This document shows positions 26,718 through 35,952 of a DNA stretch of 64,000 bases, piece after piece; position 1 is the first letter of the stretch, and each line of letters starts with the position of its first letter. The notes beneath the pieces are model-generated. The model saw nothing but the letters and a program-made list of their open reading frames with translations. It was not told the DNA's origin and searched no databases. The DNA comes from Natrialba aegyptia DSM 13077 (GTDB lineage Archaea > Halobacteriota > Halobacteria > Halobacteriales > Natrialbaceae): NCBI RefSeq assembly GCF_000337535.1, contig NZ_AOIP01000031.1, positions 382,704 to 446,703 on the forward strand, in the 5' to 3' direction. A program made the position numbers and the translations under genes.

Positions 26718-27608
26718 TCAGTCGCCCTCACCCTTCTCGATCGGCGCGCGGATGAGGTTCCCCCATTCAGTCCAGGACCCGTCGTAGTTGTGCACGTCCT
26801 CGTAATCGAGGAGTTCGTGGAGGGTAAACCACGCGATCGCGGAGCGCTCGCCGACGCGACAGTACGTGACGACGGATTCGTCCCCGTCGATTCCCGAGTC
26901 GGCGTACATCGCTTCGAGTTCATCCGGCTCCTTGAATCGGCCGTCGTCGCGCAGGTTCGTCTTCACGGGAACGTTCGAGGCCCCGGGGATGTGCCCGCCG
27001 CGTTGGGCGGTCTCCTGGAGTCCTTCGGGGGCGATGGTCTCGCCGGAGAACTCCGCGGGTGAGCGAACGTCGACCATCGGGATGCCGGCCTCGCGGGCCT
27101 TGTCGACGTCGTCTTTGTAGGCGCGGATACTTTCGAATGGGCCCTTCGCAGCGTACTCGACGGCATCGAAATCGGGTACCTCGTCGGTCAGCGGATAGTC
27201 TTCGTTCACCCAGTAGTCCTTCCCGCCGTCGAGGACGCGCGCGTCGTCGTGGCCGTAGTATTTGAACTCCCAGTAGGCGAAGAGGGCGAACCAGTTCGGA
27301 ATGTGGCCGTCGCCGTAGAAGACGACCGTCGAGTCCTCGCCGATGCCGCGTTCGCCGACCGTCTCCTCGAAGTCCGCCTTTTTCAGAATGTCTCGCTGAT
27401 CCGGATCGGAGAGGTCGTCGTCCCACTGGAGGCCGATCGCACCGGGAATGTGACCCTCGTCGTACCGCGAGGGAAAGTCACCCTCTTCCGGAGATTCGGG
27501 ACTGTTGACTTCCACGAGGCGATAGTCCGGATCGTCAGCCTGGAACTCGTCTAAGTGGTCTTCGACCCAGTCCGCCGAAACCAGCACGTCGGTGTCGTAT
27601 TCGGACAT
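26718..27608 (-). CDS. two-domain rhodanese (thiosulfate/3-mercaptopyruvate sulfurtransferase)
   Basis: A 296-aa tandem rhodanese. The first domain (about 8-140) lacks the active Cys (its loop reads VVFYGDGHIPNW), as usual for this class. The second carries C250 in the loop CRVGER (250-255), a six-residue loop. The start at 27608 (MSEYDTDVLVSADWVEDHL) is the family-typical beginning. The enzyme moves sulfane sulfur to cyanide or another acceptor; the loop alone does not settle thiosulfate versus mercaptopyruvate. It is divergent from the FAH-family gene at 27715. Confidence 0.9.
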   Translation of the reverse strand: MSEYDTDVLVSADWVEDHLDEFQADDPDYRLVEVNSPESPEEGDFPSRYDEGHIPGAIGLQWDDDLSDPDQRDILKKADFEETVGERGIGEDSTVVFYGDGHIPNWFALFAYWEFKYYGHDDARVLDGGKDYWVNEDYPLTDEVPDFDAVEYAAKGPFESIRAYKDDVDKAREAGIPMVDVRSPAEFSGETIAPEGLQETAQRGGHIPGASNVPVKTNLRDDGRFKEPDELEAMYADSGIDGDESVVTYCRVGERSAIAWFTLHELLDYEDVHNYDGSWTEWGNLIRAPIEKGEGD

Positions 27609-27714
27609 GCACCCGCGACTCCGACGAGCAACGGCAAAAGCGTAACACGGATCGGGCCGACACGTTCGAAATCGAACCGGTAAGGCTACCAAACTCGAGT
27701 CACGACCACCTTGT

Positions 27715-28443
27715 ATGCGACTCGCACGGATCGACACTGCATCCGGGCCCGTGACAGGCCGATACGAGAACGGCGTCGTCCACGCCGACGACGACACCCA
27801 CGAGGTCGGTGTCGACGGCGAACTGCTCCCTCCCTGTGAACCGACGGCGCTGTACTGCGTCGGCCGCAACTACGCCGAGACGCTCGACCAGATGGAATAC
27901 GAGCGCCCCGAGGAACCCGACTTCTTTATCAAACCGCCGGCGTCGCTGCTGGCCCACGAGGCGCCGATTCCCTACCCCGAGTTCACCGGCGAGTTGACCT
28001 ACGCCGGCGAACTCGCGGCCGTCATCGACGAGCACTGTCACGACATCGGCGAAGACGAGGTCGCCGACGTCGTCCGTGGCTACACGATCATGAACGACGT
28101 GGACGCCCTCGACCAGCAGGGTCGCACCGCGCGGAAGGCCTTCGACGGCTCCGGCCCGCTCGGCCCGTGGCTCGAAACTGAACTCGACGCGACGGCGACG
28201 GAGATCGAGATGTACACAGACGTTGCGGGCGAGCGCCGCCAGGAGGCGACGACTGATCTGATGCTGTTTGGAGTCGCCGAGATCGTCTCCTATCTCTCGA
28301 ACCGGTTCACCCTTCGCCCCGGCGACGTGATCGCGTTCGGCAGTCCGGCCAATCCCGGCCTGGTCGAGCCCGGAGACACCGTTGAAATCACCTACGAGGG
28401 CGTCGGGACGCTGCGGAATACGGTCGTCGAACCGACGGAGTGA
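27715..28443 (+). CDS. fumarylacetoacetate hydrolase family protein
   Basis: A 242-aa FAH-superfamily enzyme (C-C bond hydrolase or decarboxylase of beta-keto acids). Signature parts: YCVGRNYAETLDQM, PDFFIKPPASLLAHEAPIPYP, the metal-binding Glu in ELAAVIDEH, GYTIMNDVDA, and the Lys and Gly of the FDGSGPLGPW segment. The C-terminal GDVIAFGSPANPG is conserved. A single-domain protein of this size usually uses Mg for substrates such as acylpyruvates; which one is not clear. It stands alone on the plus strand. Confidence 0.88.
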   Translation: MRLARIDTASGPVTGRYENGVVHADDDTHEVGVDGELLPPCEPTALYCVGRNYAETLDQMEYERPEEPDFFIKPPASLLAHEAPIPYPEFTGELTYAGELAAVIDEHCHDIGEDEVADVVRGYTIMNDVDALDQQGRTARKAFDGSGPLGPWLETELDATATEIEMYTDVAGERRQEATTDLMLFGVAEIVSYLSNRFTLRPGDVIAFGSPANPGLVEPGDTVEITYEGVGTLRNTVVEPTE

Positions 28444-28490
28444 GTAGAGCGCGACCGACGAGAGATCAGCGAGAGATCGGCGAAAGAGCG

Positions 28491-28556
28491 GCGGGTGCGG
28501 GTGCGGATACGGGTACGATGCGGATACGGGTACCAGTACGAATACGAATGCGGGCG
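28491..28556. repeat. hexanucleotide repeat tract (GCGGGT/GCGGAT/ACGGGT)
   Basis: About 11 imperfect 6-bp units (GCGGGT, GCGGAT, ACGGGT, ACGAAT, ACCAGT) fill the spacer between the FAH-family gene and the YkgJ-like gene. They resemble the other 6-bp tracts of the window and could change length by slippage. Confidence 0.65.
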
Positions 28557-28615
28557 TGGCGCAGGTATGGGTACGGGTAGAAAGGCACTTCAGGCCGAAC
28601 ACCTTCCGCCGACAC

Positions 28616-29125
28616 GTGAGCGCTGACTCCCGCCGCGTCGAGGTTCACCCCGGCCGCGAGGCCGTCGTCGAGTTCGATCCGGAACTCACGTTCGAGTGCG
28701 TCGACGACTGCACCTGGTGCTGTCACCACGGCGTCTTGCTGTACGACCGGGACTTACTCGAACTCGCTCAGCGGGCGAACCTCGCGGAGACGACCACCGA
28801 TTTTCGGGGCGAGAAGTTCGTCACGCGCGAGGAGAAAGCGCGGGACGAACACGTCGCTGAAGACGGTCACGCCTGCGCGTTTCTTCGGGAAGACGGACTC
28901 TGCTCGCTGCACTTAGAGGAAGACTGGAAACCGACGCGGTGTTCGGTCTTTCCGCTCGGCGTCTGGCTCGAAGGGGGCGACCTTCACGTCGATATTCGGG
29001 AGTCGGCACACGACCACTGTGAAGGGCTGAACGTCAGCGAACGCCGCGTGATCGACAATCTTGAGGCGTTCCTGCCGGAGTTGTTGTGGGATCTCGACGA
29101 TCCGGACTCGGATCGAGAACTCTAA
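28616..29125 (+). CDS. YkgJ-family cysteine cluster protein
   Basis: A 169-aa protein beginning at GTG 28616. The Cys cluster near residues 28-36 (CVDDCTWCCHHG) together with downstream Cys (HACAFLREDGLCSLHL...TRCSVFPLG) matches the YkgJ/zinc- or iron-binding cluster family, whose function is unknown. The upstream repeat tract would give an unlikely N-terminus if an earlier codon in the frame were used, so the GTG just before SADSRRVEVHPG is chosen. The Cys pattern is complete. Confidence 0.8.
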   Translation: MSADSRRVEVHPGREAVVEFDPELTFECVDDCTWCCHHGVLLYDRDLLELAQRANLAETTTDFRGEKFVTREEKARDEHVAEDGHACAFLREDGLCSLHLEEDWKPTRCSVFPLGVWLEGGDLHVDIRESAHDHCEGLNVSERRVIDNLEAFLPELLWDLDDPDSDREL

Positions 29126-29233
29126 CGCACCTGACTAATAATCCGCGAATGGCCCACTTTTTGCCACCCGCCGAGTGACACGTGATACCACGTCTTTCCG
29201 ATAGTTTAAACGGCTGCCCCACGTAGGGAAGGT

Positions 29234-29518
29234 GTGACAGAAGACTCCGGGCGACGGAATCTCCGTATGCCCAACAACGATGAAGTATTCGCCGTCGTCA
29301 CCGAACACCTCGGCGGTAACCACGTCCAACTCCGCTGTGAAGACGGCGAGGAACGTCTCGGCCGTATTCCCGGTCGGATGAAATACCGGACCTGGATCGA
29401 ACAGGACGACATCGTCGTCGCCGAACCCTGGGACTGGCAGGACGAGAAGGCCACGATCGAGTGGCGCTACACCAGCCAGGACGCCGACCAGCTCCGCCGC
29501 GAAGGCCACATCGACTGA
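29234..29518 (+). CDS. eif1A: translation initiation factor aIF1A
   Basis: A 94-aa OB-fold protein. The sequence [73 protein letters not shown] is typical of archaeal aIF1A. It promotes initiator tRNA binding and start-site selection on the 30S subunit. The start GTG 29234 lies about 30 nt after a GTTTAAAC box, so the transcript is nearly leaderless. Confidence 0.95.
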   Translation: MTEDSGRRNLRMPNNDEVFAVVTEHLGGNHVQLRCEDGEERLGRIPGRMKYRTWIEQDDIVVAEPWDWQDEKATIEWRYTSQDADQLRREGHID

Positions 29519-29566
29519 TTTTACTCTCGCTCGCGTGCTGACGCCCGCGTAACCGAGCCGCGCTTC

Positions 29567-30136
29567 TCACGCCGACCCGCCTGCGAACGCCTCGACGATT
29601 CCCTCACAGAATGCGTCGAGATCGTCCGGGTTTCGGCTCGTCACGAGCCCCTGGTCAGTGACGAGTTCGGCGTCGATCCACTCGCCGCCCGCGTTACGGA
29701 TATCCGTCTGCAGACTCGGATAGGAGGTGAGCGTCCGGCCGTCGACGACACCCGCCTCGACGAGCAACCAGGGGCCGTGACAGATTACGCCGGCCCGTTT
29801 TCCGGCTTCGACGTGCTCGCGGAGAAGGGATACCGCATCCTCGTCGAGCCGGAGCGTATCCGCGCCGACGGTGCCGCCGGGGACGATGAGTGCATCGTAG
29901 TCGTCGGCGCTGACTTCGTCGAACCGTTTGTCGACCTCGTAGGTCTCGCTCTCCTCGAGATCGTTGTTGACGCTCTGGGCCTCGCCGGTCTCGCTCCCGA
30001 GCACGTCGACGGTCGCGCCGGCGTCGGCGACCGTCTGCTTCGGCTCGGTGAACTCGATTTCCTCGGTCCCTGCTGGCGCGATGAAGATTCCGACCGTCGT
30101 GCCGTCGAGTGACTGCTCGTCGGTACTCATACTCAT
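29567..30136 (-). CDS. DJ-1/PfpI family protein
   Basis: A 189-aa glutamine-amidotransferase-like protein of the DJ-1/PfpI group. The nucleophile C119 is in GVICHGPWLLVEAG with H120 next to it, and E24 or E25 near TEEIEF provides the Glu that activates it. It may act as protease, glyoxalase or deglycase; the family does not settle which. The start is one of two nearby ATGs (30136 or 30130). It converges on aIF1A (stops about 50 bp apart). A haloarchaeal Asp/Glu-rich surface is evident. Confidence 0.88.
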   Translation of the reverse strand: MSMSTDEQSLDGTTVGIFIAPAGTEEIEFTEPKQTVADAGATVDVLGSETGEAQSVNNDLEESETYEVDKRFDEVSADDYDALIVPGGTVGADTLRLDEDAVSLLREHVEAGKRAGVICHGPWLLVEAGVVDGRTLTSYPSLQTDIRNAGGEWIDAELVTDQGLVTSRNPDDLDAFCEGIVEAFAGGSA

Positions 30137-30235
30137 GCGCTGAACTCGTGGGAGCACGTGGAAAACGATTGCACCTACGCTTGCAACCGGAGCGTTCACG
30201 ACGGATACTGAGACACGGTTGTGGGACCGTTGCCG

Positions 30236-32164
30236 TTACTTCCAGCCGAAGAGTCGCTTGAGGAGTGAGCGGCCGCTCGGTCGTTCTGCGAGAACCACCG
30301 AGCAGTCGACTTCGTTGACGACATCGAAGTGGAGCGATCCCGTGAGCAGCCGCGAGAGGAGTCCACGCTCCGTTGCGCCGATGAGGAGCATCGAATGCTC
30401 TTTCGATTGGCGACAGATCGCGCGTTCGACGTCGCCCGAATCGTCAACCACGAGTTCGGCGTCCTGCAAGTTGTGGTCGACCGCCCAGTCCGAGAGGAAC
30501 TGTTCCCCGGTCTGGCGCTCGTCGGGGGTATCGACGACGTGCAGGAGCGTCACCTCGGCGTCCGCCGTTTCGCGGAACGTTTGGGCGACTTCGGCACTCA
30601 GGTCCGAGTCCGGCCCGCCGGCGGTCGGCAGGAGGATTCTGGACGGGTCCAGTCCGCGGTCTTTCAGGACGAGGAAGTCGCAGGGGAGCTGTCTCGTCAG
30701 TTCGCTGAGCGGCCGTTCTGCGCGCGCCGCGCCCCAGAGTTCGTTGACGCCCCAGCCGATCACGACGAGGTCGCTGCGTTTGCTGTCGGCCAGGTTGAAG
30801 ATTTCCTCGAACGAGCGGTGCGTGACGATCGTCGAGTACTCGAACTCGACGTCGTAGTCGTCGATCTCATCGCCGACATCTCGCAGTAACGCTTCGGATT
30901 CGGACACGATCTGATCGCGCTGTCGTCCGCCGCTGGACTGATCCGGGATTTGCACGATGTGGACCACGTGTACGATCGCGGATTCGCGTTGTGCTGCGAG
31001 CGTTGCGGCGAGGTCGATGAGCCGCGATTCGGTGCGCGGGTTCGCGATCGGAACGAGGACCCGGTAGCCCTCTTCGTCGTCTTCTGTTCGCTCGGCTGTG
31101 TCGATCAGGGGAACGTACGACCGACCGACGAAGCCACCGAACACCCACTCTTTGAACGAGAGCCGGCGTTTGATACCCTCGAAACGGGCCGATTTGAGGC
31201 GCTCCTCGCTCGTCTGGAAGTAATTGACGACGGTGACGAGGAGAATCCCGCCGATGGTGTTGCCGAGCAGGACTGGCAGGACGAAGTGGATCAGCCCGAC
31301 GAAAAAGGAGAGCTCGCCGGCGAAGACCGCGTAGGACATCTCGGTGAACGAGGTGACGACGTGAAACAGGTTCCCGATCGGGATCGCCAGGAACGCCATG
31401 TAGACGACGACGAGCCGAGAGATCGTATCGCGGGAGGCGAACGTGACCCAGACGACGCCGGCGACGATCAGCCCCGCGAAGGCTGCCTTGAAGAACAGAT
31501 CGAACCAGGGCGTTTCGACGCCGTGCGTGCCGAGGTACATCGCGGCGTCGGCCGCGTCGTCCTCGAAGACGCCGCCCCACGCGAGCGCCGCCGCGCCGAT
31601 GGTGGCCCCGATGAAGTTCCCGATGAGGACGATCGTCCAGTGCCGAAAGAGCGCCGGAATGCTCGCGAGGCGCTCGAGCGTGAGCGCCACCGGCGGAAGC
31701 GTGTTTTCGGTGTAGAGCTGGTAGCCGCCGATGATGATGTAGATGAACCCGAGCGGGTACAACAGCGCGCTCAGTATCGGATGGCCGTCCGTCGAGCCGT
31801 ACAGCGAGGCGTACAACAGGAACGTGATCGTGATCGCGAATCCCGCGGCGATCCCGCTGAAGAGCAGTTCGCGGTTTCCGGACGTGACCTCCTCGTCCGC
31901 GGCGGCGACGATTCGCTGGAAGACCTCGTCCGCAGAGAAGCGATCGCGAACGACCGACCCGACTGCAGGCGCGCCGCTTCGAGAGCGTTCGACGGCGTCC
32001 CGCACCGCATCCTGACGTTCCGCAGTGGTCACCTCGGGCACCGTGTGATCCGTTTCGCGGTCCGCGTCCGACTCAGTCGACTCGCGGTCGCGCCGGATGT
32101 CCTCGTCTCGCGTCCCGTCCTCGTTACCAGGGGGTGGCGTGTGTTCGTGTTCAGAGGTATCCAT
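30236..32164 (-). CDS. formate/nitrite-type channel fused to two universal stress domains
   Basis: A 642-aa fusion protein. After a polar N-terminus (about 70 residues), residues about 75-335 form an FNT-type channel domain (ELLFSGIAAGFAITITFLLYAS, FRHWTIVLIGNFIGATIGAAAL, AIPIGNLFHVVTSFTEMSYAVF, HFVLPVLLGNTIGGILLVTVVNYF). The C-terminal cytoplasmic part holds two Usp-like domains (about 360-500 and 500-640), each with the typical alternating pattern (RVLVPIANPR..., RILLPTAGGPDSDLS... and IGATERGLLSRLLTGS). The channel may carry a small anion under control of a nucleotide-sensing Usp pair, which is inference. Confidence 0.85.
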   Translation of the reverse strand: MDTSEHEHTPPPGNEDGTRDEDIRRDRESTESDADRETDHTVPEVTTAERQDAVRDAVERSRSGAPAVGSVVRDRFSADEVFQRIVAAADEEVTSGNRELLFSGIAAGFAITITFLLYASLYGSTDGHPILSALLYPLGFIYIIIGGYQLYTENTLPPVALTLERLASIPALFRHWTIVLIGNFIGATIGAAALAWGGVFEDDAADAAMYLGTHGVETPWFDLFFKAAFAGLIVAGVVWVTFASRDTISRLVVVYMAFLAIPIGNLFHVVTSFTEMSYAVFAGELSFFVGLIHFVLPVLLGNTIGGILLVTVVNYFQTSEERLKSARFEGIKRRLSFKEWVFGGFVGRSYVPLIDTAERTEDDEEGYRVLVPIANPRTESRLIDLAATLAAQRESAIVHVVHIVQIPDQSSGGRQRDQIVSESEALLRDVGDEIDDYDVEFEYSTIVTHRSFEEIFNLADSKRSDLVVIGWGVNELWGAARAERPLSELTRQLPCDFLVLKDRGLDPSRILLPTAGGPDSDLSAEVAQTFRETADAEVTLLHVVDTPDERQTGEQFLSDWAVDHNLQDAELVVDDSGDVERAICRQSKEHSMLLIGATERGLLSRLLTGSLHFDVVNEVDCSVVLAERPSGRSLLKRLFGWK

Positions 32165-32259
32165 TACTAGACCGAGTCTCCCAGACGAACTAAGGCATTG
32201 GTATTTCGCTCAACGGAACCGGGATGCACATTCTTCACGCTACTTCCGGTACCCATCGT

Positions 32260-33768
32260 ATGCGCTCCCCGGCCGGGTCCACAGCCATCGTCGTCGGAGC
32301 CGGTGTGGGCGGTCTCTCGACCGCCTGTTACCTCGCCGATGCCGGCGTGTCAGTTCACGTTGTCGAGCAAAACGACCAACTCGGCGGCCGTGCGAGTCGG
32401 CTCGAACGCGACGGGTTCCGATTCGATATGGGGCCGTCCTGGTACCTGATGCCCGACGTCTTCGAACGGTTCTTCGCCGCCTTCGACCGAACGCCCTCCG
32501 AGTACTACGACCTCACCCACCTCGATCCGCACTATCGGATCTTCTTCAAAGACGGGGACCAGGTAGACGTGACGCCCGACAGAGAGCGAACGAAACAACT
32601 CTTCGAGTCCTACGAAACGGGTGCCGGCGACGCGCTCGAACGCTATCTCGAGACCGCTCGCCACCACTACGAGATCGGCATGGAACACTTCGTCTACGAG
32701 GATCGGCCGCGACTTCGGGATTACATCGATCCCGATGTTGCCCAGCACGCGCGTGGTCTCTCACTTCTCGGATCGATGCAGGGCCACGTCGAGGACTATT
32801 TCGACCATCCAAAACTGCAGCAACTCATGCAGTACACGCTCGTCTTTCTCGGCGGGTCACCATCGAACACGCCCGCGATCTACAACCTGATGAGCCACGT
32901 CGATTTCAACCTCGGCGTCTGGTATCCCGACGGCGGCATCGGTACCGTCATCGACGCACTCGTCGACCTCGCTCGCGAACTCGGCGTCGAGTTCAGTACG
33001 GGCCGTCCGGTGACACGGATCAAGGGTCGGGAAGGTGCCTTCCTCGTCGAGACGCCCGACGGGCCGTTGCGGTCGGACCTGGTCGTCAGCAACGCCGATT
33101 ACGCCCATACCGAGCAGGAGCTGCTCGCACCCGAACAGCGACAGTACGAGTCCGAGTACTGGGAGTCGCGAACCTACGCCCCGTCCGCGTTTCTCCTCTA
33201 TCTGGGCGTCGAAGGGGACGTTCCCGAACTCGCACATCACTCGCTCGTTCTGCCGCTAGGGTGGGAAGAGCACTTCGAGCAGATTTTTGAGGAGCCGCAG
33301 TGGCCCGACGACCCCGCGTATTACGTCTGCGTCCCGTCGCAGACGGACGAGGCGGTCGCACCAGCGGGCCACAGCGCGCTGTTCGTCCTCGTCCCGATCG
33401 CACCCGGACTCGAGGACACGCCGGAACTCCGCGAGCAGTATCGCGAGGCGATTCTCGCCGATCTCGCCGCACACACCGGGCTGGACGTTCGCGAACGGAT
33501 CGTCTTCGAGAAACGCTTTTGCGTTTCCGACTTTGCCGCCCGCTACAACAGCTACGATGGGACTGCCCTCGGACTGGCGCACACGCTCCGACAGACCGCC
33601 CTCCTGCGCCCGCCACACCGTTCGAAGGCCGTCGACGGACTCTACTTCACGGGCGCGGACACGACGCCCGGTATCGGCGTCCCGATGTGTCTCATCAGCG
33701 GCGAACTAACGGCAGACGCACTGCTCGCGGACTACGGTGACGGCCCTCATCCGCACTGTGACCGATGA
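32260..33768 (+). CDS. crtD: carotenoid desaturase CrtD (phytoene-desaturase family)
   Basis: A 502-aa FAD-dependent amine-oxidase-fold desaturase. The dinucleotide motif is VVGAGVGGLSTACYLADAG (11-29), followed by the family block GGRASRLERDGFRFDMGPSWYL and a C-terminal GLYFTGADTTPGIGVPMCLISG. The start at ATG 32260 gives the normal N-terminus; a frame extension begins at 32224. Its position before lyeJ and cruF, as in Haloarcula japonica, indicates the carotenoid 3,4-desaturase CrtD of bacterioruberin synthesis rather than a phytoene desaturase (CrtI), though the family alone cannot separate the two. It overlaps lyeJ by 4 nt. Confidence 0.85.
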   Translation: MRSPAGSTAIVVGAGVGGLSTACYLADAGVSVHVVEQNDQLGGRASRLERDGFRFDMGPSWYLMPDVFERFFAAFDRTPSEYYDLTHLDPHYRIFFKDGDQVDVTPDRERTKQLFESYETGAGDALERYLETARHHYEIGMEHFVYEDRPRLRDYIDPDVAQHARGLSLLGSMQGHVEDYFDHPKLQQLMQYTLVFLGGSPSNTPAIYNLMSHVDFNLGVWYPDGGIGTVIDALVDLARELGVEFSTGRPVTRIKGREGAFLVETPDGPLRSDLVVSNADYAHTEQELLAPEQRQYESEYWESRTYAPSAFLLYLGVEGDVPELAHHSLVLPLGWEEHFEQIFEEPQWPDDPAYYVCVPSQTDEAVAPAGHSALFVLVPIAPGLEDTPELREQYREAILADLAAHTGLDVRERIVFEKRFCVSDFAARYNSYDGTALGLAHTLRQTALLRPPHRSKAVDGLYFTGADTTPGIGVPMCLISGELTADALLADYGDGPHPHCDR

Positions 33769-34739
33769 CCGACTCGAGTTCACCTGGGTGCGGTGATGGC
33801 GGGGAGCAAAGCGACGACGGCAGCGATAGCGACGCTGCCGGACCCGCCGTCCGCACCCCTCGGGACGAACGGCCACGCACCGGTGGCAAATCTGAACTCG
33901 TCGATTGCCTGTCTCACGTGCTCGTGCTGTCCCGGCCCCGGTTTTGGCTCTACCTCGCGGGGCCGGTTCTGGTGGGCGTCGCCTACGCCGCCGACGCCGT
34001 CGGCGAACTGTTCACGCCCGCCGCCGTCGTCCTCTTCGCGTACTTCCTCGTCCCGGCGAACGTCTTTCTCTACGGGATCAACGATATCTACGACCGCGAG
34101 ATCGACGCTGAAAACCCGAAGAAAGACGCGGACGAGCGCGAGGCCCGCTATCGGGGTCAGCGGTACGTTCCCGTCGTCGTCGGACTCTGTGCAGCACTCC
34201 CGCTGCTTTTCGTTCCACTACTCCCGACCGCGGCGTGGCCCTGGCTCGTCGCATTTCTCGTCCTCGGGGCAGCCTACAGTGCCCCACCGATCCGATTCAA
34301 GACGACGCCGCCGCTCGATTCGGTTTCGAACGGCCTCTACGTCGCGCCGGGAGCCGCGGCCTACGCCGCCGTCGCCGGAACGCAACCGCCCTTGACCGCC
34401 GTCGCCGGCGGCTGGCTGTGGGCGATGGGAATGCACACCTTCTCGGCGATGCCCGATATCGCCCCCGACCGCGAGGCGGGCGTTCGGACGACCGCGACGG
34501 TCCTCGGCGAGACGTGGACAGCCGTCTACTGCGGCGCGTGCTGGCTGGCGAGCGCCGCCGCGTTCGGCTCGCTCGACGCTCGTCTCGGTCTCGTCCTGCT
34601 CGTCTATCCCGCCCTCATCTCGGTGCTCGCCGCGACCCGAATCGACGTTCGCCGGGCCTACTGGTGGTTCCCCCTGATCAACACGGCCGTCGGTACGGTA
34701 CTGACGATGGGTGGCCTCTGGAGGCTCCTCCATGGATAG
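33765..34739 (+). CDS. lyeJ: lycopene elongase/hydratase LyeJ (UbiA prenyltransferase)
   Basis: A 324-aa polytopic UbiA-family enzyme with the two Asp-rich motifs NDIYDREIDAENPKK and DIAPDREAGVRTT that bind Mg-dimethylallyl pyrophosphate. It adds C5 units to lycopene and hydrates C1/C2 on the way to the C50 carotenoid bacterioruberin. The first 45 residues are a polar Ser/Asp/Gly-rich extension. ATGA overlap with crtD and overlap of 8 bp with cruF indicate an operon. Membrane-bound. Confidence 0.9.
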   Translation: MTDSSSPGCGDGGEQSDDGSDSDAAGPAVRTPRDERPRTGGKSELVDCLSHVLVLSRPRFWLYLAGPVLVGVAYAADAVGELFTPAAVVLFAYFLVPANVFLYGINDIYDREIDAENPKKDADEREARYRGQRYVPVVVGLCAALPLLFVPLLPTAAWPWLVAFLVLGAAYSAPPIRFKTTPPLDSVSNGLYVAPGAAAYAAVAGTQPPLTAVAGGWLWAMGMHTFSAMPDIAPDREAGVRTTATVLGETWTAVYCGACWLASAAAFGSLDARLGLVLLVYPALISVLAATRIDVRRAYWWFPLINTAVGTVLTMGGLWRLLHG

Positions 34740-35790
34740 CTCGGAATCCGATCCGAGCGCCGGGAGCGATCGAGACCGGGACCAGGACCGGAATCGAGAG
34801 CAAAACCGGGATCGAGATCAGGACCGAAATCGAGGGCAAAACCGGGGTCAAGGGCAAAATCGGGACCGAGGGGATCAGGATGCGAATCGAACCGCACTCG
34901 GCCACCGGGGACGACACCGAACGACCGACGACGCCGACGGCACCCGGGCCGCCGTCCAGCGGTGGCTCGAAACCCGCGTCCGCGAGAACCGTTTCACCAT
35001 CGCGGTCGTCTTCCCCGTCGTCGGCGCGATAACGCTCGTCGCGAGCGATCTCGGGCACCTCCCCGCACCGCTCGCGTACAACCCCCTGCTCTTGCTCGTC
35101 GGCACCGCCGTCATGCGCTCGCCGCTGCTCGTCGGCGTGCTCCCGACGCTCGGCCGGCGAGCGCTCGGCTGTCTCGGCGCGCTCACCGCCTTCACCTACG
35201 CGATCGAACTCGTCGGCCTGCGGACCGGCTGGCCCTACGGGACGTTCGAGTACGCAATTGAACTCGGGCCGACGCTCGCCGGCGAGGTGCCACTCGCACT
35301 GCCGCTGTTCTTCGTTCCGCTGGTGCTCGACGCCTACCTGCTAACGGTGCTGGTACTCGATTCCCGCTCCGAGAATCGGTTCGAGACGCCGCTCGCCAGG
35401 CTAGCGGGGGCGATTGCCACGGTACTCGCAATCGATCTCGTCCTCGATCCCGCGGCCGTTGCCATCGGCTTCTGGGAGTTCATCCCGGCGGGTGCGTACT
35501 ACGGGGTCCCGGTCTCGAATTACGCCGGCTGGCTGCTTTCGGGAGCCGTCGCCGTCGCGCTCGTCGAGTTCGGATTCGATCGCGAGGCCCTCCGCGAGAG
35601 GATCCGGTCGTGCGAGTTCATCCTGGACGATCTGGTGAGCTTCGTGCTGTTGTGGGGGTCGATCAACGTGCTCTACGGGAACTGGATCGCCGCGGCCGTC
35701 GCCGGCCTCATCTGTCTCGGGTTGGTCGGGACGGATCGGTACGGCGGCGACCTGTTTCGAACGGCGATTCCGCCGACCGATAAGAACTAG
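34732..35790 (+). CDS. cruF: C50 carotenoid hydratase CruF with repeat-rich N-terminus
   Basis: A 352-aa membrane protein of the CruF (DUF422) family; the conserved hydrophobic helices start near residue 85 (TIAVVFPVVGAITLVASDLG) and include VGLRTGWPYGTFEYAIELGPTLAGEVPLALPLFFVP. It hydrates the terminal C5 groups to make bacterioruberin. The start at 34732 follows GGAGGCTCC and lies inside the end of lyeJ. The first 60 residues are an unusual Asp-Arg-Asn-Gln rich repeat (RDQDRNREQNRDRDQDRN), encoded by a 6-bp periodic tract (about 34765-34885). Confidence 0.88.
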   Translation: MDSSESDPSAGSDRDRDQDRNREQNRDRDQDRNRGQNRGQGQNRDRGDQDANRTALGHRGRHRTTDDADGTRAAVQRWLETRVRENRFTIAVVFPVVGAITLVASDLGHLPAPLAYNPLLLLVGTAVMRSPLLVGVLPTLGRRALGCLGALTAFTYAIELVGLRTGWPYGTFEYAIELGPTLAGEVPLALPLFFVPLVLDAYLLTVLVLDSRSENRFETPLARLAGAIATVLAIDLVLDPAAVAIGFWEFIPAGAYYGVPVSNYAGWLLSGAVAVALVEFGFDREALRERIRSCEFILDDLVSFVLLWGSINVLYGNWIAAAVAGLICLGLVGTDRYGGDLFRTAIPPTDKN

Positions 35791-35952
35791 CGGTTTCGGG
35801 GTTCGCAGCGGCGGGATTCGAAGCGATGGGACGATAGCTGGCACGGGAAGCGGACCTCTTCTACGGGTCGTCTGCTTCGTACCCACCCCAGGGTCCCGCG
35901 CGACCGAGCCGAAGCGCGAGCGGCCGCGTCAAACTCGGTGGCGGCAGTCGGC

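Noticed and set aside
30950-32170. 406-codon plus-strand frame opposite the FNT-Usp gene
   Set aside because: Antisense shadow of a gene with clear membrane and Usp domains.
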